This document shows, piece by piece, positions 51,336-60,414 of a DNA stretch of 64,000 bases. The position numbers and the translations under genes were made by a program. The first letter of the stretch is position 1. Every line of letters begins with the position of its first letter. The notes under the pieces were generated by a model, which was given only the letters and a program-made list of their open reading frames with translations, was not told the DNA's origin and did no database searches. The stretch spans positions 1 to 64,000 of the forward strand of contig CAIFEZ010000001.1 in the NCBI GenBank assembly GCA_903789595.1, read 5' to 3'. The DNA is from an uncultured eubacterium 1-6. GTDB taxonomy: Bacteria; Bacillota; Clostridia; Lachnospirales; Lachnospiraceae.

Positions 51336-52859
51336 TTGAAAAAAAAGAAAGCGGGAGCAGACGGTACCGTTTCGACAAGCCGTATTTCATTAAAGAAAAA
51401 CTTCATCATGAATTCTCTGCTGACGATGTCGCAGTTCATTTTTCCTCTGATTACCTTCCCCTATGTATCCAGAGTCCTTCTGGTTACCGGGACCGGAAAG
51501 GTCAGCTTTGCGACATCGCTGATTTCTTACTTCACGATGTTTGCGCAGCTCGGAATTCCGACCTACGGCATACGTGCCTGCGCAAAGGTCAGAGATGACC
51601 GGGAGGAGCTGACGCGGGTCACTCAGGAGCTTTTGATCATCAACCTGATCACGATGGTTCTGGCCTATGTTGTATTTTTCCTGATGCTGATGTTCGTGCC
51701 GAGACTGCAGGGAGAGAAGCCGCTCTACATCATCGTCAGCGTGACGATTCTGCTTAACGCGGTTGGCATGGAGTGGCTGTACAAGGGACTGGAGCAGTAC
51801 TCCTACATTACGATCCGCTCCATTGTCTTCAAGTTCATCGCCCTGGTGCTCATGCTTCTGCTGATTCACAGGCAGAGTGACTATGTGCTTTACGGCGGAC
51901 TCACCGTTTTCGCGTCCGCGGCCTCAAACCTGTTTAACCTGTTTCACGCGCACCGTTTCGTGAGTCTGAAGCCGGTGGGGCATTACAACTTCAAGCGTCA
52001 CATGAAGGCAATCGGCATTTTCTTCGCGATGTCCTGCGCGACGACCATCTACACGCAGCTGGATACGCTGATGCTCGGATTCATGGCCACCGATACCGAT
52101 GTCGGATATTACAATGCGGCGGTCCGGATCAAGACCATTCTGGTAAGCGTCGTCACATCGCTTGGAACGGTTCTGCTGCCGCGGTCGTCCTATTACATTG
52201 AGGAAGGCAATTTCAGCGAATTCCGCAGACTGACCGCAAAGGCCATGAACTTCGTGTGGGTCATTTCGTTGCCTCTGACATTGTATTTTATGTTTTTCGC
52301 GAAGGAGGGCATCTACTGCCTTGCAGGGACGAAATTTACCGGCTCCATCCGGCCCATGCAGCTCATCATGCCGACGCTGGTGCTGATCGGACTTTCCAAC
52401 ATCACCGGGATACAGATTCTGGTCCCGACCGGTAAGGAAATCTATGTGCTGTATTCGGAGATCGCCGGTGCCGTGACGGATCTCATTCTGAATGCGATCC
52501 TGATTCCTGTCATCCAGTCCTCCGGCGCCGCGATCGGAACACTGGTGGCGGAATTTGTCGTTCTGATGGTGCAGGTATTTGCCCTCCGAAGGGAAAATAT
52601 CCTTCAGTTCCGCAATACGCCTTACTGGAAGATGGGGCTGGCGCTTGCCGCAGCGGCGGCATCGTGCCTCTGGACGAGGAAACTGCATATTGTTCAGAAT
52701 GTGTCCGTTAACTGTCTGTTTATTCTGTTGATTTCCGCGCTGCTGTTCATGGGCGTGTATTTCGCCGTGCTGACGATCACAGGCGAGAAGCTGACCATTG
52801 AGCTGGAGAAGCAGGTACTGGGAAAGCTCCGGAAACGAAAACCCGGGAGCGCAAAATAG
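51336..52859 (+). CDS. Wzx-like polysaccharide flippase
   Basis: A 507-residue protein with about twelve to fourteen membrane helices and the PST/Wzx start LKKNFIMNSLLTMSQFIFPLITFPYVSRVL. It is expected to flip lipid-linked glycan units across the membrane. It coexists with an ABC exporter 1 kb downstream, so the cluster may make two polymers. The TTG at 51336 has AAGGAGA upstream. Confidence 0.88.
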   Translation: MKKKKAGADGTVSTSRISLKKNFIMNSLLTMSQFIFPLITFPYVSRVLLVTGTGKVSFATSLISYFTMFAQLGIPTYGIRACAKVRDDREELTRVTQELLIINLITMVLAYVVFFLMLMFVPRLQGEKPLYIIVSVTILLNAVGMEWLYKGLEQYSYITIRSIVFKFIALVLMLLLIHRQSDYVLYGGLTVFASAASNLFNLFHAHRFVSLKPVGHYNFKRHMKAIGIFFAMSCATTIYTQLDTLMLGFMATDTDVGYYNAAVRIKTILVSVVTSLGTVLLPRSSYYIEEGNFSEFRRLTAKAMNFVWVISLPLTLYFMFFAKEGIYCLAGTKFTGSIRPMQLIMPTLVLIGLSNITGIQILVPTGKEIYVLYSEIAGAVTDLILNAILIPVIQSSGAAIGTLVAEFVVLMVQVFALRRENILQFRNTPYWKMGLALAAAAASCLWTRKLHIVQNVSVNCLFILLISALLFMGVYFAVLTITGEKLTIELEKQVLGKLRKRKPGSAK

Positions 52860-53074
52860 GCGATCAGACGCCTCGCATCGGGAGAACCTCAGGTTCCTGC
52901 GTTTGAGGCGCTTAACAGCTGCCGCCATATCATGAACGGCCATACGATATACATTGTGTCACAAGCTGCATAAGCAGCGCGCCGCGCCGCACTTCGGCCC
53001 TCGTTGCTTTGGGTATTCGAAATGCAGGTGTATTCGGCTGCACAGGGCGGGGAACGCCCGGAAAGGATGAAATT

Positions 53075-53656
53075 ATGGGAAAGATCAAGGTTACGGAAAA
53101 TGCCGGCGGAATTCAGGGACTCTATGTGGTGGAGCCCACCGTGTTCGGAGACAATCGGGGATACTTTATGGAGACCTATAACTACAACGACTTTGCGGCG
53201 GCCGGGATCGACTGCAGCTTTGTGCAGGACAACCAGTCCGCTTCCAGAAAGGGCGTACTGCGCGGCCTCCATTTCCAGATTCATTACCCGCAGGACAAGC
53301 TGGTCCGTGTCATCCGCGGCGAGGTTTTTGACGTGGCGGTTGATCTGCGTGAGGGCAGCGAAACCTACGGCAAATGGTTCGGGGTGCTCCTGACAGAGGA
53401 GAACAAGAAGCAGTTCTTCATTCCCAAAAATTTTGCGCACGGCTTCATCGTGCTCTCCGATTATGCGGAGTTCTGCTACAAGGTGACGGATTTCTATCAT
53501 CCGAACGACGAGGGCGGACTGATGTGGAACGACCCGGATATCGCCGTAGAATGGCCGATGCCGGAAGGAATGGGCCCGGACGATCTTGTGCTGTCGGACA
53601 AGGACAAGGTGAACTGGAGCTATCGGGAATTCCTTGAGAAGAAAAAAAGTTTCTGA
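53075..53656 (+). CDS. rmlC: dTDP-4-dehydrorhamnose 3,5-epimerase
   Basis: A 193-residue cupin enzyme for the third step of dTDP-rhamnose synthesis. RGLHFQIHYPQDKLVRVIRGEVFDVAVDLR holds the catalytic His, and IPKNFAHGFIVLSDYAEFCYKVTDFY holds the partner His/Tyr/Asp set. It lies 8 kb after rmlABD, next to the ABC exporter genes, indicating that the exported polymer contains rhamnose. Confidence 0.96.
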   Translation: MGKIKVTENAGGIQGLYVVEPTVFGDNRGYFMETYNYNDFAAAGIDCSFVQDNQSASRKGVLRGLHFQIHYPQDKLVRVIRGEVFDVAVDLREGSETYGKWFGVLLTEENKKQFFIPKNFAHGFIVLSDYAEFCYKVTDFYHPNDEGGLMWNDPDIAVEWPMPEGMGPDDLVLSDKDKVNWSYREFLEKKKSF

Positions 53657-53693
53657 TCCCATCAGGTTAATCGAACATTTTTAGGAGTTGAAG

Positions 53694-54530
53694 ATGTCAA
53701 AGTCAAGAAAACCGGCGCTGTTTCAGATTCTGGCGGAGCTGTCCGGAAGCAGAAAACTGATCGGAAGTCTCGCAAAAAATGATTTCAAGACAAAATTTGC
53801 GGGCTCTTACCTGGGAAGAGTCTGGGCATTTGTACAGCCGGTTGTCACCGTCTTTGTGTACTGGCTTGTATTTGAAAAGGCGCTGAACGCGGGAACGCAG
53901 TCAACGAAGCAGGGGATTCCCGTTCCTTATGTGCTCTGGCTCGTCGCCGGACTGGTCCCGTGGTTTTATTTCTCCGATGCGATGTCTGCGGGGACGAACG
54001 CACTGCTGGAATACGACTATCTGGTCAAAAAGGTAGTGTTCCGGATCAGTGCGCTTCCGGTGGTGAAAGTGGTATCCAGCCTGTTCGTACACGTCTTTTT
54101 TGTCTGCTTCATGCTGGGCATGTATGTGGTGTACGGACTCTTCCCCGGCGTGTACGCGTTCCAGCTCCTGTACTACTCATTCTGTATGTTTGTCTTCGTC
54201 TTGGCGGTGTCCTATCTGACAAGCGCGCTGGCAGTCTTCTTCCGGGATCTGGTACAGATGATCAATATCCTGCTGCAGGTCCAGATCTGGGCGACCCCGA
54301 TCATGTGGAATATGGATGCGGTAAATTTCCCGCCGGCCGTCATCACGATTCTGAAGCTGAATCCGATGTATTACATCGTCTGCGGGTACAGGGATTCTCT
54401 GATCAGCCGCGTATGGTTCTTTCAGCGGCCGCAGCTGACGCTGTATTTCTGGTGCCTGACGCTGCTTCTTCTGTTCGCGGGGACCCATGTGTTCCGGAAG
54501 CTGCAGCCGCATTTCGCAGATGTTCTGTAA
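53694..54530 (+). CDS. wzm: Polysaccharide ABC exporter permease
   Basis: A 278-residue ABC-2 type permease with six membrane helices and the NDFKTKFAGSYLGRVWAFVQP start shared by Wzm and TagG. It forms the channel for a lipid-linked glycan. It is paired with the ATPase gene downstream. The ATG at 53694 has TAGGAG upstream; a TTG at 53688 is in frame. Confidence 0.93.
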   Translation: MSKSRKPALFQILAELSGSRKLIGSLAKNDFKTKFAGSYLGRVWAFVQPVVTVFVYWLVFEKALNAGTQSTKQGIPVPYVLWLVAGLVPWFYFSDAMSAGTNALLEYDYLVKKVVFRISALPVVKVVSSLFVHVFFVCFMLGMYVVYGLFPGVYAFQLLYYSFCMFVFVLAVSYLTSALAVFFRDLVQMINILLQVQIWATPIMWNMDAVNFPPAVITILKLNPMYYIVCGYRDSLISRVWFFQRPQLTLYFWCLTLLLLFAGTHVFRKLQPHFADVL

Positions 54531-54602
54531 CGGGGGTTATCAACGCACAGGAGTAATCACACGGGAGGAAACGCTTCTGTATGGAAAGGAAAACGGACCA
54601 GT

Positions 54603-56018
54603 ATGAGTGAAGAATATGCCATCCAGGTAAAGGATGTCAGCAAGCTTTATAAATTATATGACAAACCGTCGTACAGAATCCGGGATGCACTGGGCCTTAC
54701 CAGAAAGAAGCTGTACCGGGAGCATTACGCGCTCCATCACATGAGCTTCAATGTGAAAAAGGGTGAGACCGTGGGCTTGATCGGGACAAACGGAGCCGGA
54801 AAATCCACAATTCTCAAGATCATCACCGGCGTACTGAGCCCCTCGGAGGGCGAGGTGGTCATCGACGGCAGGATCTCCGCGCTGCTGGAGCTTGGCGCGG
54901 GCTTCAACATGGAATATACAGGCATTGAGAATATCTATCTCAACGGCACCATGATCGGCTTTTCCAAGGAAGAAATCGACCGGAGAATGGACAGCATTCT
55001 GAAATTCGCGGACATCGGGGATTTTGTCTATCAGCCGGTCAAGACCTATTCCAGCGGAATGTTTGTAAGGCTCGCGTTTGCCGTCGCTATCAATATCGAT
55101 CCGGAAATTCTGATCGTAGATGAGGCACTGTCCGTAGGAGACGTTTTTTTTCAGGCGAAATGCTACAAGAAATTTGAGGATTTCAAGAAAGAAGGCAAGA
55201 CGATCCTGTTCGTCAGCCACGATCTCGGAAGCATCTCCCGATACTGCGACAGAGTCGTCCTTCTGAACAAGGGCGTTAAGCTGGCCGAGGGAAAGCCGAA
55301 GGACATGATCGACCTCTACAAGAAGGTGCTCGTTCATCAGGTGGATGAGGCCGCCGTGCAGAGCGGCGACGCCGATATCCACAGCACGACCGGGAACCGC
55401 TCTCTGACCGGGAGCAGCTCCTCCGGAGAGGATGCGGAGGGAGAAAGTGACGGGAAGGCCGGAGAAGGCGGCGCAGACGCAGGCGGGCCGTCCGGAGGTG
55501 CGGATGATCCGGACGTCGGAAACGGCGGAAGGTGGATGGACCATTTCCGGATCAATCCGAACGTCAATGAGTACGGCGACGGGCGTGCCAGCATCATTGA
55601 CTGCGGTATTGTAGACGATCAGGGACAGCTGACGTCGACCATCATCAAGGGAACCCGGTTCAAGATTCAAAGCAAGGTTCAGTTTAATGAGGAGATACAG
55701 AGCCCGATTTTCACATATGCCTTCAAGAATCTTCAGGGCGTGTCCATCACCGGAACGAATACCATGTATGAGAAAAAGGATATCGGAATGGTCCACAAGG
55801 GGGATGTCTATGTCGCTTCCTTTGAGCAGGAGATGAATCTTCAGGGCGGCGAGTATCTTCTGTCCATCAGCTGTACCGGATACGAGAACGGGGGCTTTGT
55901 CGTATATCACAGACTCTATGACGTCATCAACGTCACCGTGATCTCAGACAAGAATACCGTGGGCTTTTATGATATGAATTCGGAGACCCATGTGGAAAAG
56001 GTGAGCGGAAAATCCTGA
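54603..56018 (+). CDS. wzt: Polysaccharide ABC exporter ATPase with C-terminal binding domain
   Basis: A 471-residue protein. The ATPase domain (1-245) has Walker A GTNGAGKST (61-69), signature SSGMFVRLAFAVA and Walker B LIVDEALSVGD. A Ser/Gly/Asp-rich linker (about 255-310) joins it to a C-terminal beta-sandwich-like domain (about 315-465, with SIIDCGIVDDQG and VISDKNTVG). This extension matches Wzt proteins of the E. coli O9a type, in which it binds the capped end of the glycan. The capping-type enzyme gene follows directly. Confidence 0.92.
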   Translation: MSEEYAIQVKDVSKLYKLYDKPSYRIRDALGLTRKKLYREHYALHHMSFNVKKGETVGLIGTNGAGKSTILKIITGVLSPSEGEVVIDGRISALLELGAGFNMEYTGIENIYLNGTMIGFSKEEIDRRMDSILKFADIGDFVYQPVKTYSSGMFVRLAFAVAINIDPEILIVDEALSVGDVFFQAKCYKKFEDFKKEGKTILFVSHDLGSISRYCDRVVLLNKGVKLAEGKPKDMIDLYKKVLVHQVDEAAVQSGDADIHSTTGNRSLTGSSSSGEDAEGESDGKAGEGGADAGGPSGGADDPDVGNGGRWMDHFRINPNVNEYGDGRASIIDCGIVDDQGQLTSTIIKGTRFKIQSKVQFNEEIQSPIFTYAFKNLQGVSITGTNTMYEKKDIGMVHKGDVYVASFEQEMNLQGGEYLLSISCTGYENGGFVVYHRLYDVINVTVISDKNTVGFYDMNSETHVEKVSGKS

Positions 56019-56109
56019 CAGCCGTGTGTGAGGCGGGTGAGAAGGCGAGAAACATGTATCCCGGAGTGTGCAGAAATGCTGCGATTCGCCGTGCGCGAGG
56101 AAGGTGCGT

Positions 56110-58215
56110 ATGAAGGAACCGATCGGAAGGACGCAATTGGGAAACAAGACCGAGAAGACAGCAGCGGCATCAGATGAGAAGGAACTTCTGAAGATTCTGA
56201 AGGACTGTCCGGAGGGTCAGTACCGGTCCGCGCTGAAGGGGCGGAGGAATGAATTCCTCCTTGAGGAGCTGTCGGGTCTGCGGGGGAATCTCGTCCGCGC
56301 CTTTGAGGTGCCGGAGGGCACGTCCGCCCTGGAGATCGGCGGAGGGTACGGATCGCTGACTTGTGTGCTGGCAGAAAAATGTGAGAGGGTCGTCAGCTGG
56401 GATTGCGATGCGGACCGGATCAAAATCAATGCGTTTCGGAACCGGGACCGTCAGAATGTCATGCTGTATTCCGGAAACTTTCGGGATTTCTGCGGCAAAA
56501 CCCTTCCGGCTCTTCCGGAACACAGAGACGGATTCGGGCTGATTGTCTGCATCGGTCCGATGCAGGTGGCTTCCGGGATCGTCTCAGGAGATGCGCCCTG
56601 CCGGGAGCTGGTGCGGGAGCTGCTTTCGTTCCTTGCGCAGGACGGTTTCCTGCTGATCCTTCTCAAGGGAATCCGGGAGTACCGTCAGCTGTCGACAGGC
56701 GGACTGCTTTCCGGATACCGGTCGGAGCTGTATGAAATCAGCCCGGATGAGAAATTTCCTATGGAGATCGCCGGTGAGGAATGGCTTTCGGAACGTCATT
56801 TCGGCGGCGGATTCTGTAGTGAGGATGAGGGAAAACGGCCCTGCCTGCTTCTGATCCGGGGGAAACGACTGGCGGCAGACACGCTGCTGTACGCAAAGTT
56901 TTCCGGAGAAAGAACCGGGAGGTATGCTTTGTACACCGCAGTCTATGAAAAGTGCATCGGAGATGAACCGCAGCGCGCGGAAATGCGCACGGCAGGCAGA
57001 CGGTATGTGGAGAAGACGGCGCTTGCGGAAGCAGCGGCTTCTCATGTCGGACGGATCTGTGATCTCTGCGGAAAGCTTTCGGAGATGTACGGCGACAGAT
57101 TACAGATCAACCGCTGTGAGAAAACCGTGAAACCGGGGACCGTCCGCATGGAATATCTGACCGGTGAGACCTATGAGGAATACCTGGACCGCATTCTCGC
57201 GGAGCAGGGACCGGAGGCATGCGGGAGAGCGCTTCTGGAATATCTGGACCTGGTTGTTCCAAAGGATCTGGAGACCACGTTTGAGATGACGGATTCCTTC
57301 CGGGAAATCTTCGGAGAGCTGCCCGGGGATTGTGGATCCCTTTTTCTGAAGACGCTGCCGGTGTCCGACGTGGACCTGATTCCCGCCAATGTGATCCGCG
57401 GCGGCGGGAGCAGCACGCTCATCGATTACGAGTGGACCTTTACTTTTCCGGTTCCGTCGGATTTTCTGAGATACCGAATCCTTTTTTATTATATTCGTTC
57501 CGGAAAAAGCAGGGAGAGACTTGCCGACGTCGGCATTTATGAGAGAGCCGGACTTGACGGACAGAAGCGGAAGGCGTTCGCGTCGATGGAGGATTCCTTC
57601 CAGAGATGGCTCACAAGGGACAGCATACCGGTGAGAGATCTACGGGAGGAGGCTTCCGAAGGATCGGCGGAAACGGGAAGCGTTGACCGGAGCCTTCGGG
57701 TATATTTTCCGGCTGAAAACGGTGCGGAGGTTTTTTCCGAGCTGCGCGCCGCGGATTATGCCATGAAGAAGGGAAGAATCTCCACGGATCTGGAGATCCC
57801 GCGGGGAATGAAGATGATCCGTCTGGACCCCGGAGACAGGCCGGGGATACTGCAGATCCGGCGTCTGACGATTGACGGCAGACCTCCCGTGCTCATCCGT
57901 ACAAACGGCATACCGGTCTTCAGTGAATCTGAAGACGGAAACGCTGCTGCCGGTCCGGTTCCATCCGGAAGACCGGTCCGGCTTTCCGCCATTTATTTCT
58001 GCAAAGAGGATCCGAATTTCACAATAGGCTGGGATGAGTCTGAGACATCAGCGGCGGAGCACTGCCATAAAGTCACCATTGATTTCTGCTTCACAGAGGT
58101 AGACGGCGCGTTTCTCGAGCCGCTGATGGATCTGCAGAAACAGCAGGAGGGTGCTCCGGCAAAACATCACAGAAAGGGGGGATTTCTTCACCGGCTGGCG
58201 GGCCGGGAGAAGTGA
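56110..58215 (+). CDS. WbdD-like methyltransferase-kinase fusion
   Basis: A 701-residue protein. Residues about 45-250 form a class I SAM methyltransferase (ALEIGGGYGSLTCVLAE at 73-89, acidic strand-2 DCD). Residues about 295-470 look like a protein/aminoglycoside-kinase fold: Lys302 in VEKTAL, hinge MEYLTGETYEEYL (347-359), catalytic loop DVDLIPANVI (420-429) and metal-binding IDYEW (438-442). In E. coli O9a, WbdD uses the same pair of activities to phosphorylate and methylate the glycan end, stopping growth and marking it for Wzt. The last 220 residues are not recognised. The role is inferred from domains plus the neighbouring wzm/wzt. ATG 56110 has GGAAGG upstream. Confidence 0.7.
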   Translation: MKEPIGRTQLGNKTEKTAAASDEKELLKILKDCPEGQYRSALKGRRNEFLLEELSGLRGNLVRAFEVPEGTSALEIGGGYGSLTCVLAEKCERVVSWDCDADRIKINAFRNRDRQNVMLYSGNFRDFCGKTLPALPEHRDGFGLIVCIGPMQVASGIVSGDAPCRELVRELLSFLAQDGFLLILLKGIREYRQLSTGGLLSGYRSELYEISPDEKFPMEIAGEEWLSERHFGGGFCSEDEGKRPCLLLIRGKRLAADTLLYAKFSGERTGRYALYTAVYEKCIGDEPQRAEMRTAGRRYVEKTALAEAAASHVGRICDLCGKLSEMYGDRLQINRCEKTVKPGTVRMEYLTGETYEEYLDRILAEQGPEACGRALLEYLDLVVPKDLETTFEMTDSFREIFGELPGDCGSLFLKTLPVSDVDLIPANVIRGGGSSTLIDYEWTFTFPVPSDFLRYRILFYYIRSGKSRERLADVGIYERAGLDGQKRKAFASMEDSFQRWLTRDSIPVRDLREEASEGSAETGSVDRSLRVYFPAENGAEVFSELRAADYAMKKGRISTDLEIPRGMKMIRLDPGDRPGILQIRRLTIDGRPPVLIRTNGIPVFSESEDGNAAAGPVPSGRPVRLSAIYFCKEDPNFTIGWDESETSAAEHCHKVTIDFCFTEVDGAFLEPLMDLQKQQEGAPAKHHRKGGFLHRLAGREK

Positions 58216-58224
58216 ACAGCCTTT

Positions 58225-60414
58225 ATGATAAAGTACAATATTGATGAGACGAAAACAGATGAGGATGTCCTGACCGCGGCCGGCTGGGCTGCATGGATCT
58301 GTGAGAAAGAAGGGGGCGCGAAGCTCCTGACCCATACGGAGATCGAGGTGCGGAGGAAGGATGGAACCGCTGTCGGCGCCGATATCAAAACGCTCTACCG
58401 CTCTGACGTGATCCGAGCGCTTGGAGGATCCGAAAGCGATGAGATGATGGGATTTCTGATCCGGTTCCGAAAAGAAGGGGGAGAGAATCAGTATGTCATT
58501 GCCTTTGCATCTCCGGACGGAAAGGAATCCGGGAGTTATCCGGTGGACTTCCGAACGGTGAATATGCTGAGCCGTCAGGAGAACCGTCACTACGAGGGCG
58601 CGGCGGATATGCTGAAGCATGTGAGCCGTCAGCTGATCGCCGATGATTTCCAGTATCTCCGTCAGTTCGGGCCCAGAAGATATGCCGGACTTGTGGTCCG
58701 GAGGCTGAACAGCTCCGACCGGATTCCCGCGTATGAGAAATGGGCAAGGAAGAATGATGTAAGACCGGACGAGCTGGCGAAACAAAGGAAAACCCGTTTT
58801 CCCTATGAGCCTAAGATCAGCATTGTCATTCCCGCGTACCGCACCAGAAAGAAATATCTTCGTGAACTCCTTCGTTCGATACAGAAGCAGACCTATGGGA
58901 AATGGCAGCTCTGCATTGCCGACGGCAGCGGCGACGACCCCTGTGTGGAAGAGGTTATGAAAAAATACACGGCAGGGGATTCGCGGATTTGTTACCGGCG
59001 GCTTGAGAAGAACGAGGGAATCTCCGGCAACACCAACGAGGCTCTGAAGATGGCGGACGGGGATTATATTCTGCTGTGTGATCATGATGACGTGATTCCG
59101 CCGAATGCCCTGTTTGAGCTTGTGAAGGCGCTTCAGGACCGCGAGGTGGATATTGTATACACCGATGAAGACAAGATCTCCATGGATTCCTCGAGACGCT
59201 TTGATCCGAATTTTAAGCCGGATTTCAATCCGGATCTGCTGTGCAGCACGAACTATATCTGCCACCTGTTTCTTTTTTCCAGAAGCTTCTATGAAAAGTA
59301 CGGCGGATTCCGACAGGAATTTGACGGTGCACAGGATCATGATCTGATTCTGCGTTACACGGAAAAGGCCGGAAAGATCTGCCATGTGCCGAAGATTCTC
59401 TATCACTGGAGAAGCCACTACGGATCGACGGCGGACAATCCGGAGTCGAAGGCCTACGCCTCTGAAAACGGGCAGAAGGCGGTGGAGGAGCACTACAAAA
59501 GGCTCGGCATTCCTGCCCGTGTGGAGCAGGGCGCGCTGACTGGCACCTATCACACCGTTTATGAATGGGGCAGAGAGCCGCTGATTTCGATCATTGTTCC
59601 GAACAAGGATCATGTGGCGGACTTGAAAAAGTGCATGGATTCGGTAGACAGCAAATCGGTCTATCGAAATTATGAATGGATTATCGTTGAGAACAACAGC
59701 ACTGAGGAAGAAACCTTTCGCTACTATGAGTCTGTCCGGGACCGGGAGAACGTCACGGTCCTGACCTACAAGGGCGGCTTCAACTATTCAAAAATCAACA
59801 ATTTCGGAGTGAAGCACGCCAGAGGGGAGCTTCTGCTGCTCCTGAACAATGATACGGAGATGATCCGCCCGGAAAGCCTGAAGGCGATGGCGGATCTCTG
59901 CCTGAGAGAGGATGTGGGGATCGCTGGAGCGAGGCTTCTGTATCCGGACCGGACGATCCAGCACGCCGGCGTCATCGTCGGATTCGGAGGCGTTGCGGGG
60001 CATGCCTTCTGCAACCTCTCATCGCGGGATCCCGGGTACATGGGCCGGGCAGTTGTCACGCAGGATTACAGCGCGGTCACGGCGGCCTGTCTGATGGTGC
60101 GAAAAGAGGTCTTCGAGGCGGTTGGCGGGCTTACCGAAGCGTACGCGGTCGCGTTCAATGACATCGACTTCTGCATGAAGGTCGGGGCGTACGGAAAACG
60201 CATCGTATACGAGCCTTCCGCGGAGTTTTATCATTACGAGTCAAAATCCAGAGGAACGGAGGATACCAGAGAAAAGGTGGAGAGATTCCGCTCTGAGGTG
60301 GAGCGATTCGAGTCGACATGGAAGGACTTCCTGGCGAAAGGGGATCCCTGCTACAATCCGAACTTTTCTCTGACGATCGGTCCGTTCTGCCTTCAACAGG
60401 AGACCGGAAAATGA
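58225..60414 (+). CDS. Double GT2 glycosyltransferase with N-terminal domain
   Basis: A 729-residue enzyme. A 190-residue N-terminal domain of unknown fold precedes a first GT-A domain (about 192-440: ISIVIPAYRTRKKYLREL, CDHDDVIPP, YTDEDKIS) and a second GT-A domain (about 450-700: ISIIVPNKDHVADLKKC, LNNDTEM, FNDIDFCM). Two active sites suggest alternating addition of two linkages or sugars, as in rhamnan and galactan synthases. Its paralogue follows in an ATGA overlap. Confidence 0.88.
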   Translation: MIKYNIDETKTDEDVLTAAGWAAWICEKEGGAKLLTHTEIEVRRKDGTAVGADIKTLYRSDVIRALGGSESDEMMGFLIRFRKEGGENQYVIAFASPDGKESGSYPVDFRTVNMLSRQENRHYEGAADMLKHVSRQLIADDFQYLRQFGPRRYAGLVVRRLNSSDRIPAYEKWARKNDVRPDELAKQRKTRFPYEPKISIVIPAYRTRKKYLRELLRSIQKQTYGKWQLCIADGSGDDPCVEEVMKKYTAGDSRICYRRLEKNEGISGNTNEALKMADGDYILLCDHDDVIPPNALFELVKALQDREVDIVYTDEDKISMDSSRRFDPNFKPDFNPDLLCSTNYICHLFLFSRSFYEKYGGFRQEFDGAQDHDLILRYTEKAGKICHVPKILYHWRSHYGSTADNPESKAYASENGQKAVEEHYKRLGIPARVEQGALTGTYHTVYEWGREPLISIIVPNKDHVADLKKCMDSVDSKSVYRNYEWIIVENNSTEEETFRYYESVRDRENVTVLTYKGGFNYSKINNFGVKHARGELLLLLNNDTEMIRPESLKAMADLCLREDVGIAGARLLYPDRTIQHAGVIVGFGGVAGHAFCNLSSRDPGYMGRAVVTQDYSAVTAACLMVRKEVFEAVGGLTEAYAVAFNDIDFCMKVGAYGKRIVYEPSAEFYHYESKSRGTEDTREKVERFRSEVERFESTWKDFLAKGDPCYNPNFSLTIGPFCLQQETGK

